Source: Euphorbia lathyris (lineage: Eukaryota; Streptophyta; Magnoliopsida; Malpighiales; Euphorbiaceae). From it: 64,000 nt of DNA. Positions 23,017-34,500 of the stretch are shown one piece after another (positions within the stretch are counted from its first letter, which is position 1; each line of letters starts with the position of its first letter). A model generated the notes under the pieces. That model was not told where the DNA came from and searched no databases. It worked only from the letters and a program-made list of their open reading frames with translations. The DNA is taken from NCBI RefSeq assembly GCF_963576675.1, contig NC_088915.1:31525501-31589500 (forward strand). Reading direction: 5' to 3'. The translations under genes were made by a program, and so were the position numbers.

Positions 23017-23671
23017 GTTGCTTCGGTTATAGGCATCAACGAGTGTGATAGTTGAGTATTGTAGTAAAAGACGGTACTTTACTCAAGCTTAGTCTATTGT
23101 GTAAAAGGTTTGTACTCTACCTTTGAAAGAATTATTTAGTCAATTAAAGATCAGAATAAGGTATTTTGAGGACTGGACATAGGCAGAAGGCTAAACCAGT
23201 ATAAATCTGTCGAGTAACTTCTTTCCTTTATACTCCCTTTTACTTCCTCTGATTTTGCATGCTCTTCATATTTGTCTCACATATATCACTCTGATCATTC
23301 TGTGCATAACGTATAAATCATCTATCTAAGATATCTTCAGAGGCTTTGTTAAAATAGATGTCCTCTGAGTGCAAGTATTAGAAGCAGAATCAATCTCAGT
23401 AGACTGAAACCTCAATAGACTAAAGTTCCCACTGATTCCAAGAATTGCCTATGTGTTACCATTAACTTAAAAGAGAAAAATTTCTAAAGGTTTTTAATTA
23501 CCCATTAGTTATATTCATCCCACCTTTAGAACTAATCTGTCGTATTAGGGACCAACAAGTGGTATCAGAGCAAGTACTCTAACTAAGGATATACCTATCT
23601 TGAGTTAAAGATCCAATAGCACATGTTACATGCCTGGTAATGAGACAACACAAATCCTTCCCAAAGGTCTG
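23017..23671 (+). mobile_element. Remnant of a third copia element on the plus strand
   Basis: An LTR 3' part ends GGGACCAACA at 23557, followed by the PBS TGGTATCAGAGC (23560-23571) and, at 23630, a gag start MPGNETTQILPKGL closely matching both minus-strand elements. Homology stops at about 23671. The older minus-strand element sits in this LTR. Confidence 0.82.
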
Positions 23672-24550
23672 TATTTTCTTATGCAAAAATGAAGTCTAAG
23701 TACCTCAATAAGAAAGAAGGTAAAGTTCAGGTACCATGATTATAAATTATAATTCACTCACACTTTTAATGGTTAACCGGATGTAGCAGATCATATGTAC
23801 TATATCGTCCAGTCATTTTAAGTCAACTATTTTCTTGCACAAAAATGAAATAAGGGGAAAGATGATAAAGTTTAGGTACCATGGTTGTAACTTATCGCTT
23901 TTCTTATTAATTCGGCATTGTATCATTTAATTAAGTCATTCCCTTTACAATATTAATTACGAAATTGGCCTTTTCATACTGTTAAGCTTTAACAATCGTT
24001 TGATAATCAGTTAGCACATCTATTTTTGTAATTCTTTATAAAAAAAATTACTCGCACACTCAAAAAATTAAAAGCAAGAAACACCAACAACCTTTTGTAA
24101 AAAAAACAATATTTTATCGTTGAAGGAAACAATGACTATTTCTTACAAAATAGCAATCAATGACTTTTTTTTCTATTTCTGATCAAACACTAAAATATTA
24201 GCTTAATCTATAATTACGCAACTAAACTTCACTTTTTTGAATCTTTGATACCCTCATTTATTGATTGCTTTTACGAATGAAAAACGATCAAGAAGTAGAT
24301 AAAAGAGAAACGAACTCCATCTTAATTCAATCATTACCGCACACCATTCCTCAAATTAATTAATTAGCGTATCTACGGAATTCTGCATTTACACTACCAG
24401 ACTTTTTTTTGAAGTTTTAGGAACCTCACTTAGGAACTGAAATACATGAGATAAACTAAAAGCGATATTTCCTTTTTTATATTGCATAGAGATGTTATTA
24501 CTTAAATTTTATTCAGATACCTTAATATGTTTATATTAGTCATTTTATAT
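23672..24550. other. Non-coding AT-rich interval
   Basis: No gene seen. Two related stretches, about 23671-23743 and 23830-23891, share GCAAAAATGAA- and AGGTACCATG-type blocks, an imperfect direct repeat of unknown origin. Confidence 0.5.
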
Positions 24551-24969
24551 AGGCTTATATCTTTCCAGTCCCTCAAGTTGTCCCAATATTACAACTGACC
24601 CCCCGAACTTAGACTTTTGACAACTAACCCCCTCAACTTGCTTATTTGGAACAAATAATCCCTCAAATTACTCGATTCTAACAAATAACTTCTCAAGTTG
24701 CTTATTTAGAACAAATAACTCCTAAACCCCAAAAAAAACATTCAACATATATTACATCAGAAATAAAAGATTTCAAAATATCGGTTGCTATATCTAACTA
24801 ATATACTGATACATTAACTAAATGGCAAAACAAACTCCTGAAATAACCTATTTAAGGGGTTGTTTGTTTCAAATAAGCAAGTTGAGGGAGTTAGTTGTCA
24901 CAAGTCTAAGTTCGGAAGGTCAGTTGCAGTATTGGAACAATTTGACGGGGCTTGGAAGGTATTAAACCT
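24551..24969. mobile_element. Foldback DNA element (MITE-like)
   Basis: Arms of about 120 bp (24551-24680 and 24850-24969) are imperfect inverted copies, sharing for example ACAACTGACC, CGAACTTAGACTT and CTCAACTTGCTTATTT. A 7-bp direct repeat TTTATAT flanks it (24544-24550 and 24970-24976). No coding capacity. Confidence 0.72.
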
Positions 24970-26160
24970 TTTATATACTAATAACAACATTTAATCATAA
25001 TTTTATCAAATATTAATGTTCAATCAACTAATATCAATAGTAAATAGCAATAGTCGAACCCACGTATCCTAATAATTAATCAACTAATAGCAAATAGTTA
25101 ACAAGAAGAACTAAGGGTTAATTACAAATCTGAACCTATTTGAAAACCCATTTACATATTAGATATAGTTGTCAAAGTAATTACAAATCTAGACACTTTC
25201 CCTTTACTTTGATAAAAATACCCGAACCTTTCTAGCAACCTCGTTCCACCGTTTCTTATGATTTCACGATGATTTCAACTTTTTAGCAACCTCGTTCCAC
25301 CGTTTCTTATGATTCAAGCGTCGTTGTGATTGGTAAATGGTAAAAGGAATCAAGATCCAAATGAAAGGTAAATAATCTTCATCGTTTCATCGTTCATATG
25401 GTATATTGTTGTATAGTTATATGATTTTATTGCACAATTAGATAAAATGTAACGAAAACCCAATTTAAGATGATTATATGTTGAAATCGATGGATTTACA
25501 GACGTCGTTTGCTTTTGTGACAATAATGGCATTTGTTGAGTATATGTCGAAATCAATTCGACAGACATGACAAAGTATATTTTATGATATACTTTGTCGG
25601 GTCAGTTGTAAATATGACGAAACAAAGTATAGAAAATATACACTGTCGTGTCAGTTGTAAATGCGATAAACCTGACAAAGTATAGAAAATATATTGTCGT
25701 GTCAGTTGTAAATGCGACAAACGCGACAAAGTATATTTTCTATACTTTGTTGCGTCTGTTGTAAATGCGATAAACATGATAGAGTATATTTTCTATACTT
25801 TTTCGCGTCAGCTGTAAATGAGACAAACGCGATAAAGTATATTTTTTATTATTTTCCTTATTTTGTGTCCTATTAGTTGTTAATGCGACAATGTTATTTG
25901 CAACATGATTCAAGTACCCATTTTCAATCAATTCTTCCGCTCAAGTATCAAATAGATTTAATGTGGTTGTACATCAACACACTTGTCCAATAGATCAAAT
26001 ATTACCACATAGACAGACGGGGAAACGAGTTGTAGGCACACTACCTATAAATAAGTTTGATCTCTCAAATCGAGTGTACAGACCAATTAACATTGCTGAA
26101 GATTTTCAACATGATTACAAAATTAACATCTTTTACATGCAAGCTCTTGAAGAGAAATAA

Positions 26161-27478
26161 GTTGGGTGTTAGAAGCTCAAAGTGGTTCACCTGAAGAGTC
26201 ATATATATTGTCACTGAATTACTGTGTGACATTGAAGGCTAAGAACCCGAGTATGGTGATACATATTGAAACCGATGATGATTAACACTTTAAATGCTTT
26301 TTCCTATATTTTTGTGCTTCAATTAGAGCATTTAAAGAACATATTCATCCAGTTCTTTGTGTTGATGAAACCTTTTTAAAAGGTAAATATCCCGGCACAT
26401 TGTTCGTTGTTGTTGGTAAAGATGGTAACAATCAGATTTTTCCACTTGCATTTTCGATTGGACATAAGGAAAGTAACAAATCATGGACTTGGTTTTTGAC
26501 CAAAGTGAAGGAATGTATCGGCGATGTCGAAAATCTAGCCATAATATCATATAGATACAAGAGCATTGAACATGCAGTGAATTTGGTTTTTCCAAATGTG
26601 ATACATGGAGCTTATGCATTTCATTTGAAACAAAATGTGAATGGTAGATTCAAGGCCGTTAAAAATATAGATGTTGTGTTTTGGAAGACCACAAAAGCCT
26701 ATCAAACTTCCGATTTGACGAATCATTCGCTAAACTTCGTGCTTTATATCCCAACGTCGCTACATATTTAGAGCAAGCTAGAATGGAGAAATGGTCACAT
26801 GCCTATTTTTCCACTCGTCGGTATACCATCATGACCATAAATATTTCTGAATCATTCAATGTTGCTATAGGGAAAGGTCGACGTTTACTGATCGCAGTGG
26901 TGGTCGAGTTCATAAGGTCTATCCTTCAAAGGTGGTCTTATGAAAGACGCACTATAGTAGGTTATAATTTAAAACTAATTTATAATTTAGTTGATCATTT
27001 TATCATCATCATTATAATATATACATATATTTCAATGTCAGGAGAACACTAATCGTTTTTGTCTGAGTGGTCCAAAGAAAACCTGAAACGACATGTCTTG
27101 AAATCTGTAAGATGTTCTTGTAATCCTATCGATCAACACAAGTTTAATGTCGGTGATCGAACAAAGGGTGGGATTGTGCATTTGAAGGAAAAAAACATGC
27201 ACTTTTAGGAAATGGCAACATTCGGGCTTCCATGTAAACACATATGTAAGGTTGCTGCTAAGTTTAATTTAATGGATGCATATCAGTGTGTTGATCCTTA
27301 CTACACGGATGAAAAAGTCAAATTGGCATGGGCCGAGTCTATATATCCAGTTGGTCATCAATCAAAATGGACGATGTGCGAGCCTCCTATGAGAATTATG
27401 CCCCCTAAAGTTCTTAGTATCCATCTAAGGGACGACCAAAGATTCAACGCAAAATACCATCTCAAGGCGAAGAAGTAG
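26161..27478 (+). pseudogene. MULE transposase (mudrA-like), inactive
   Basis: Recognisable transposase: HPVLCVDETFLKGKYPGTL with the first catalytic aspartate, then FPLAFSIGHKESNKSWTWF. The second catalytic aspartate, normally in SDRH, is tyrosine here (ISYRYKSI, about 26545). Frame shifts near 26690 to FDESFAKLRALYP and KWSHAYFSTRRYTIMTINIS. A plausible intron follows (about 26961-27041, ending TGTCAG). The SWIM-type zinc finger is split by another shift near 27210 (CTFRKWQ, then FGLPCKHICKVAA). An in-frame TAA lies near 26283. The lost Asp, stop and shifts make it non-functional. Confidence 0.85.
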
Positions 27479-28100
27479 TTTGCACAACATGTAGCATGTG
27501 TGGGAATTCTAGTCATAATAGGTTGAATGGTCATTGTCCGCTTCCAAATATAATACATATGCTCAAGTAATATCTCAAGTTCTGCAAGCTGCTCCTCACC
27601 ACTCTCACCCTTCACCCCATACCAACAGTCTCAAAATCAACATGTATATCCTCATATAGAATTTGACCTTTTAAGCTCTGAACATCCACCTCTAACGAGG
27701 ATAGTTGACTTCCAAAACCTGTTAGTTGGTCACCCATACTTACAAATTTCTCATTGCACCACTCTTTATGCGAGGTGAACATATCATTGACCTGGTCCAT
27801 AATTTCCTCCATAATTTCTTTTCTCGCATCCACTCTTGGGCGGATTACAAAATCATTTACATCATTATCTTCTTCCTCATCATCTTCCTTTCCCCCTTTA
27901 TGTTCTTCACCATCATTTACTTCCTCGTCTTCTTCCTCTCCCTCAACTTCATCATCTTCTTCTTCCTCTTTGAGATGGTCCATCAGATATTGAAACCAAA
28001 CACATTCCTTCTCGTCATCTTTCGGTTCAATTGTAGTTGATAACATCCAAATATTATCCATGGGGAATAACCATAAATATCCATAGAAGGAAGGATGTAA

Positions 28101-28560
28101 TGGTAAATAAATGTTTCGCCACCAGAGAAGATCCACCGAGTCAAGGCTACGGCGTATGCCAGAAACCACACGCCATGAAGACCTTACCACGTGGATCCGC
28201 CTCGTAAAATACCATTCGTCATTAAGGACCTACGTCCGCCAGGCAGACATGGACACACCATCCAAGGTAGATCCGCTCATAGTGTCACCAAAGAAGTTAT
28301 CAAGGAAACCGCTACAATTAAATAGCATTAAATGGTTCCTTAAAGGCACTAACGGTCAGATATAAAGAATGTAGCATTAAACTACATGAAAGGGCATTGA
28401 ATGAGGAACTACTACGATGGTACATTTTCTAATCCATACTTTGTGCTTATAGTTTATTCTCAAAATTATTATTGACTTAAACATCGGAGTGTCCCCGACC
28501 GAACCCAACGGCGCCTCACAGGGAAGCATTCTGGTGAAGGAAATTCTACGAGATACCAGT
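28101..28560. repeat. LTR-like fragment inside the MULE gene
   Basis: GC-richer than its surroundings, with CATCGGAGTGTCCC at about 28478 and CAACGGCGCCTCACAGGGAA just after. The same pair of blocks occurs at 59540-59580 inside the gypsy LTR 58838-59616. Ends and target duplication could not be fixed. It may be a solo LTR of a related family. Confidence 0.5.
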
Positions 28561-28884
28561 AGTATTTTCTGGAGGGTTAGCTTCCTACAAAAAAAAAATT
28601 GAATGTACAAGTGAGAAAAGCTTTTCAAATAATGAAAACACACACATATATACACTTATCTCAAACAATGTTTGGATCTCAGGTAATGGCGGGGTCCTTA
28701 GCTCTGTCCATCGAACCATACGAGGAAGGATATCGCTTTCAATCTTTGAATAAAAGATATGAGTTGCCTTCCATAACTCCAAAATCTAAATTTGTCAAGC
28801 AATTACGATCAACTTTAGCAAATTTCCAATTCATTGTACAAGAAAAAATTATATATAGATATATATACAAAAATGGCATACCTT

Positions 28885-29018
28885 TTTTTTTTAAATTTGC
28901 GTAATGCGCTTACATTAAAGAAGAAAGAAAAATCCCCACCAGACCCGGATGTGATTCGAACCCATGACCTCCCAAGGCATAGGTAAGCTCTCAACCACTA
29001 GGCTAAGAGATTCACCAC
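28885..29018 (-). mobile_element. tRNA-derived SINE
   Basis: On minus, a pol III A-box-like TTAGCCTAGTGGTTGAGAGC (28991-29010) and a B box GGTTCGAATCA (about 28932-28942), followed by an A-rich tail at 28885-28892. It is flanked by a perfect 17-bp target duplication, CAAAAATGGCATACCTT (28868-28884 and 29019-29035). Confidence 0.88.
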
Positions 29019-30482
29019 CAAAAATGGCATACCTTGAATGCATGAGTAAATCCATATAGTTGATGTGGAATATGTTGAGTCATTTTTCCCTTTTTAAACT
29101 CCTAACTCCCTTATCTAACGCATACTTCAATGTCTTGATGCTCTCTTCAAAAACCACCACACCCGATGGATAGTTGTGAAATAATTCTAGAAAGTCAGTA
29201 AGTTCCATAATGTAATCATGGACATTTTGTTTGGGCTCGTTTTCCATAATATTGTCATGTATGAAATACAACATAGCCATCAAAACAATATCATCATCCT
29301 CTTCCTTTGTCCAATTCGTGCTAGTGAACTTAGCTTCTATATCGCGGTGTTTTAGTGGAGCTTTCTGACCAAAATACTTCTTCCTAAATCCCCCATGTTC
29401 TTCACCTTCTTCATCCTTTTCAAAATTCATTGTGTGCTTCCAAACCGAAAGTTCGTTATTAACCCGAACTCTTTTTCACCATATCTCAGCTCTACTCCTC
29501 TAACATCGAAACACGTCTCCTTAGCGCGTGTTTCAACCGGAATAATCTCTCTAGTTAACAAAGTGTGGACAAATAAACCAGATAAAGGGGGAATGTTCTG
29601 TCGAGGTAAGCTTCGAAACAAGATTTGTCTCTGTTTAGCCGTCAAATTATCTTTAATAACTTGATGTATGGCCATATTAAACTTATTTGATACTTGAGCG
29701 GAGGAATTGATTGAAAATGGGTACTTGAAGTTCACTTCAATCTTTCTCTTTTTGTTCTTTTGTGATTCCTTGTGATCATGTTGTAAATAACATTGTCATG
29801 TTTGTCGCATTAACAACCAACGGGGCACAAAATAAGGAATATAATAAAAAATATACTTTGCCGCGTTTGTCGCATTTACAATTGACGTGACAAAGTATAG
29901 AAAATATACTTTGTCACGTTTGTCGCATTTACAACTGACGTGACAGAGTATATTTTTTATACTTCGTCACATTTACAACTGACACGATAGAAATATACTC
30001 TGTCGCGTCTGTCGCATTGATTTCGATATATACTCAATAAACGACATTGTTGTCGCAGCAAAAGCAAACGATGCCTGTAAATCCATCGATTTCGACATAT
30101 AATCATCTTAAATCGGGTTTTCGTCACATATTATCTAATTTTGCAGTAAAATCATATAATTATACAACGATGTACCATATGAATGATGAAACGATGGAGA
30201 TTATTTACCTTTCGTTTGGATCTTGATTCCTTTTTCGATTTACCCATCACAACGGTGCTTGAATTATAAGAATTGGTGGAACGAGGTTGCCGAAAAGTTG
30301 AAATTGCCCTTGAAATCACGTTTGTTTTGATCGTGTCTGAAGGAGGGGAGAATGAGAAAGGGTAGGGTATTTTGTCAAAATAAAGGGAAAGTGTCTAAAT
30401 TTGTAATTATTTTGATAATTATATCTAATATGTAAATGAGCTTTCAAATAGGAACGGATTTATAATTAACCAGAAAAACTAA

Positions 30483-31505
30483 ACTAAACAAACCACAAGT
30501 ATGCTGATGAGAAAGGGAACTAGAGAATTCAGAATCATTTTGTCATATTGAATGAATTGTGTAGTCCCATCAGAACCAGTAAATACAAAGTCTTGGAGCA
30601 TATAAATGGAATTGATTTTGAATTGTAATAACTAGACATTTCAACATCAAATTTGAAGGAATTCAGCCTTTAGTCGTTTTAGGTTTTTATATCAAGCTTT
30701 TTGGAAATTGTGTGTTAGGGGAATGTGTGCTAAAAAAAATTAGATGTTGATGTTGAATCCAATAGATTAGAATAGTGTGGTCCTAATCCAACTCAACCAC
30801 GATAGCAACTCATGGGTTCATTATAAATAAACAAACTAACTAATCCGATCCATTAATTAATACCCAACAAATTTGAGCTGAATAGATTTGTCACAAACTT
30901 GTTTAACCCATCAATACCAACAAATTAATCTGAGTCGACCCTTTTGAAATAAAATCAAATTACTTTTTGTGGAAAATAATTCACTTTCTTGCTTCACCTT
31001 TCATTTTCTTAATTCAATTCATCACTTCATTCATTTAAATCACTACTTTACTAAATAGTAATACTATACTAATTTACAAAATCAACTAAATCGGACCATA
31101 AATGGAAGGTTGTTAAAGATTATCACCCCAAAATATGTGTTGTGTCTCAATCTGCTAAGTACGTAGAGTAACAGGTTTTTATAAAGATCAACAAAAGTAG
31201 TTTTGTAATTTTATTTTTATTTTATTTTTTCAAAAGTTTGCTGCCATTTTTATTATAAGCCTGCTAAGATGAATTACATGCACAAAGTAAGATGGGAATT
31301 TCCTGAATATCAAAATTATGAGTAAATACTATAAGATCATACATTCTCTACCCCTCATTTTCTTCAAAAAAAAAAAAACCACAGAAACTCTCAATCTAAT
31401 TGATTACTTTTTTCATACAGGAACAGCAGAAAGGAGTTCTTTTGGCGCTATACTGAATACTGAAAAACCAAAAGTAACTTCACTTCGATACCTGCCGATA
31501 CAATC
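30483..31505. other. Interval between the MULE and CSN2
   Basis: AT-rich with no gene. The part nearest 31505 is presumably the 3' UTR and downstream region of CSN2 (minus strand). Confidence 0.5.
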
Positions 31506-34500
31506 TCAGTACACACGGTTGCTGATAGTTTGATACAGAGATCTAAGCTGTGTGTTCCATTTCTCAATGGCTGTATATTTCTTCATTCCTTTTGACCTGC
31601 GCCATAATTTACATTCATGAATATTGCTTCCTGAAACAAGAATTACCAAACAGGTACCAACAAGATAATTTAACAAGAAAATACCTGTCGCCACGCTCTA
31701 GTAGCCGGTTCACTTGATCAATATGTCCATCGATGCGATTATCCAATATCAATGAAACCAACAGCTGCTCTACATCTTTTTCTGGCACATTGAGTTCCTG
31801 CAAGTAACCAAGGTGTTTATAGTAACAAGAAAAAAGGTCAAATAGTAAGATGACAACAGTCTTCACCTTTGATATGAAAGGAATCCGGATTCTTGTATAA
31901 GGTTTAATAAGTTTGAGCAGCACTTGAGTTCTGACATTCTTCAATAGATCCTCAATGTAATTCCGTATAAATGGATCATCCATTATTGTCCTTCTGTTAC
32001 TCTGACAAAAAAATCCAAATAGCAATTTGAACACAAGTAGGGTAACAGCAATCTAGTCATGAAAAAATTTAATCAAGATACACTAACCATACCTTGAGAA
32101 TTTTCTCAAACTCTAATATTTCATTTCGTTGATAGGCTGCTATTAGGTTAGTCATTGCCAAAATCTCAGGATCATTTTTGTATCTGGATAGTAACCATCA
32201 CAAGGGAGATTTGCAAAATACACAAGTGAGACAGAAAGAAGATAAGTACGAACATAACAACGTACACAAGTACTTACGGCTTTGCTTCCTGACCATCAAA
32301 TGGATTCACTTCTGATTCCATCAGCATATTGGCCAGAACAAGGTACCTGACAACCATGACAACTATCAGGGTTATATGAAAATAAGATGGTGCTTGAAAG
32401 TTCTCATTTCAGAGATATTGGCAGTGTATCATGGAAAGAATGTAAAAGCAAGATAAACCACCCTCAATAGCGATAATGTGCAACTGATCACCTATCTGAG
32501 TGCGATGACTTAAGTTAAGAACTAAAGAAAATATAATAATTTACATATCATCCTCCCAAAAAAATATTAATTATAAAAAGCACTGTGCAGAGCAGGGTGG
32601 TGCGATGAGACACCATGTGCGCTTGTGTTTTTCAACAGTAACACAGAATTTTAGAGACAAGTTTTAACGAAAATGGCAGTCAAGATGTTGTCCAATCCTA
32701 ACAAAACCATGACTAGATTCCATGCACAGGCAATTGCAAGTTGCAACTATTTACTGTATATTGTCTATGACAAGGACAGCTACACTAGAAGTTACTTTCA
32801 TACTAATGCCTGTCTTAAGTTTCTAGTAAGTCCCTTTCTTACTCTTTTCAACATTTCATGTCATAAATAATGACATCACCTGTATGTAGGTGTGTAAATA
32901 ACAGAAGGAAATAAAATATAAATTTAACAGAAAAACTAACTTCAGGCATTGTATACGTCTTTGGTTCCCAGCTTCATCATAATTCTTAAAAGCTTCAAAG
33001 AAATCTGTTGCTGCATCAGGCCATTGACGCTCAGCCATGTGCATTTTTCCACCACACTCTCGAATTATACCCATTATCCTTGGATGTGGGATTGCTGACT
33101 TGATTGCAAGGGCTTTTTGGTATAATTGCTGGTAGATGAAAACATAAAAACATCAATATTCAATCCTTGAGGCAGGAAGAGAAAGAATTGACACCTCAAA
33201 GCAAATCATAATCCGACAAATAGAAAACTTGAACTCTCACAAACAAATTTGAAATGTAATATCATCAAAAATTTACACCTAATTTTTATTTTGATTAAAA
33301 GTATTCACAAAAGCGTACTGCTGGATCATTGACATACTACAGGAAGACATTAATAGTAGATATATTAATAAACACAAAGACAGCATTTAAATCAGCCTGT
33401 CTAAGATTATGCATTTATCCTACTTATTGATCTTAGACACTGGGCCTAACAACTTATCCCCTAATATGGATTAGTTGGATAACCAACAATTTATCTGCAA
33501 CTTCAAAAATGACAAGACATCCAGCGCCAACTCTGTGCAAACATATTGGCTGTTGCTTACTGTATGTAATAGACCTTTGCTTCACATCAACTACATCTTA
33601 GTTCGCAAAAGCATGAAATTAGTTCATAGACTACCTATTCCCTCAAATTCTTACAAATGTTCAGGTTTCAACTCAAGTTGAATTATCATGCTAATATCAA
33701 AAAGCTTTTTAATAAAACGAGTTACTACTTTAATTAATTAGACTGAAGCATATTGTCATGGAACCGTTTTAGCTAAAAGCTCAAGCTGATAGTTAAAGGT
33801 CCACTACATATTAATAGTTGACACACCCCCACATGCGAAAGCTCACTTGGGCTTGAAGCGTGAAACACAGGCCCATATTACCATGTCCTGCAATTTAATC
33901 AATAAATGGGGCTGCCAGGAATCGAACCCTGGACCACTTGGTGGCTCTGATACCATGTCATGGAACCAATTGAACTAAAAGCTCAAGCTGATAGTTAAAG
34001 GTCCACTTCATATTAATAGCTGACACATATCATCAATCACTTGAAGCAGAGGCACATAGTTCAGTACAAAGTACTGTTTATTTTCTTGTTCTCTTTCTGG
34101 ATATATAACACCAAGTTGCCAACCCCTTTAACACAACTCAATCAGAGAAATCAAAGTATAGAAATCTGATATCATCACAATACACAAGTGGAAACAGAAA
34201 GTAATGGAAAATCTTTACCTTGAGCTTTTTGTTGTTCTTGGTCTCAGTGTACATTTGGATCTCAATTGCATATACCTCCAAAAGTTGACTACCTTTCTTT
34301 TGGTCATCTGTACCATCTTCTCGTTGACAAGATTTATGGAGTTCTTTCAAAATCTGATTATGTAAACCAATTTAATCTCATTAAGAATTAATATCATTAA
34401 TAAAAGAGCTGCAAACTCAAATAATTATCTAGTGCACCTTGCTCATGCGCCCATATTCACCCATGTCAAACCATATCTTGCACAACTTAAGATTTGTCTT

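Larger units (their letters stand above)
27612..29735 (-). pseudogene. DUF1985-type gene remnant carried antisense in the MULE
   Basis: From 29735: VSNKFNMAIHQVIKDNL, then CFDVRGVELRYGEKEFGLIT, the typical DUF1985 block. Further exon-like pieces follow at 29430-29080 (helical, KKYFGQKAP, VVVFEESIKTLKYALDKG) and about 28782-28650 (MELWKATHIFYS, ILPRMVRW). At 28190-27612 there is a strongly acidic stretch of Glu and Asp followed by a coiled-coil-like end. Plant MULEs carrying DUF1985/Ulp1-like protease genes are known (Kaonashi/KI-MULE type). No Ulp1 peptidase domain is seen here, so either it was lost or this is only the N-terminal half. It is interrupted by a SINE (28885-29018) and LTR-like DNA (about 28101-28560). 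Confidence 0.65.
25115..30471 (+). mobile_element. Mutator-like element with ~0.8-kb terminal inverted repeats
   Basis: A 5357-bp element. Its ends begin GGGTTAATTACAAATC and end GATTTATAATTAACC. The flanks are 11-bp repeats with one mismatch (25104-25114 and 30472-30482). The terminal inverted repeats run 25115-25976 and 29661-30471. Each contains a subterminal block of degenerate copies of a unit with GCGACAAAGTATA and GTTGTAAATGCGA (25540-25890; inverted at 29800-30020). It carries a transposase remnant on plus and a DUF1985-type gene remnant on minus. Confidence 0.9.

Noticed and set aside
25540..25890. CRISPR-like array
   Set aside because: Degenerate units without spacers, in a plant transposon end, mirrored in the opposite terminal repeat.
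25553..25931. Short minus-strand ORFs in the left MULE terminal repeat
   Set aside because: They are translations of the subterminal minisatellite (repeated LSHLQLTR-type words), not a protein.
27726..28040. Plus-strand hydrophobic ORF that looks like a membrane protein
   Set aside because: It is the complement of the acidic Glu/Asp tract of the DUF1985-type gene.
28905..29010. A tRNA gene
   Set aside because: A and B boxes are present but the acceptor stem is absent, and a 17-bp target duplication with an A-tail marks it as a SINE.
33900..33955. tRNA-like sequence with a GGTTCGATTCC-type B box
   Set aside because: It is the interior and primer site of the 272-bp SMART element; no cloverleaf or separate target duplication is seen.
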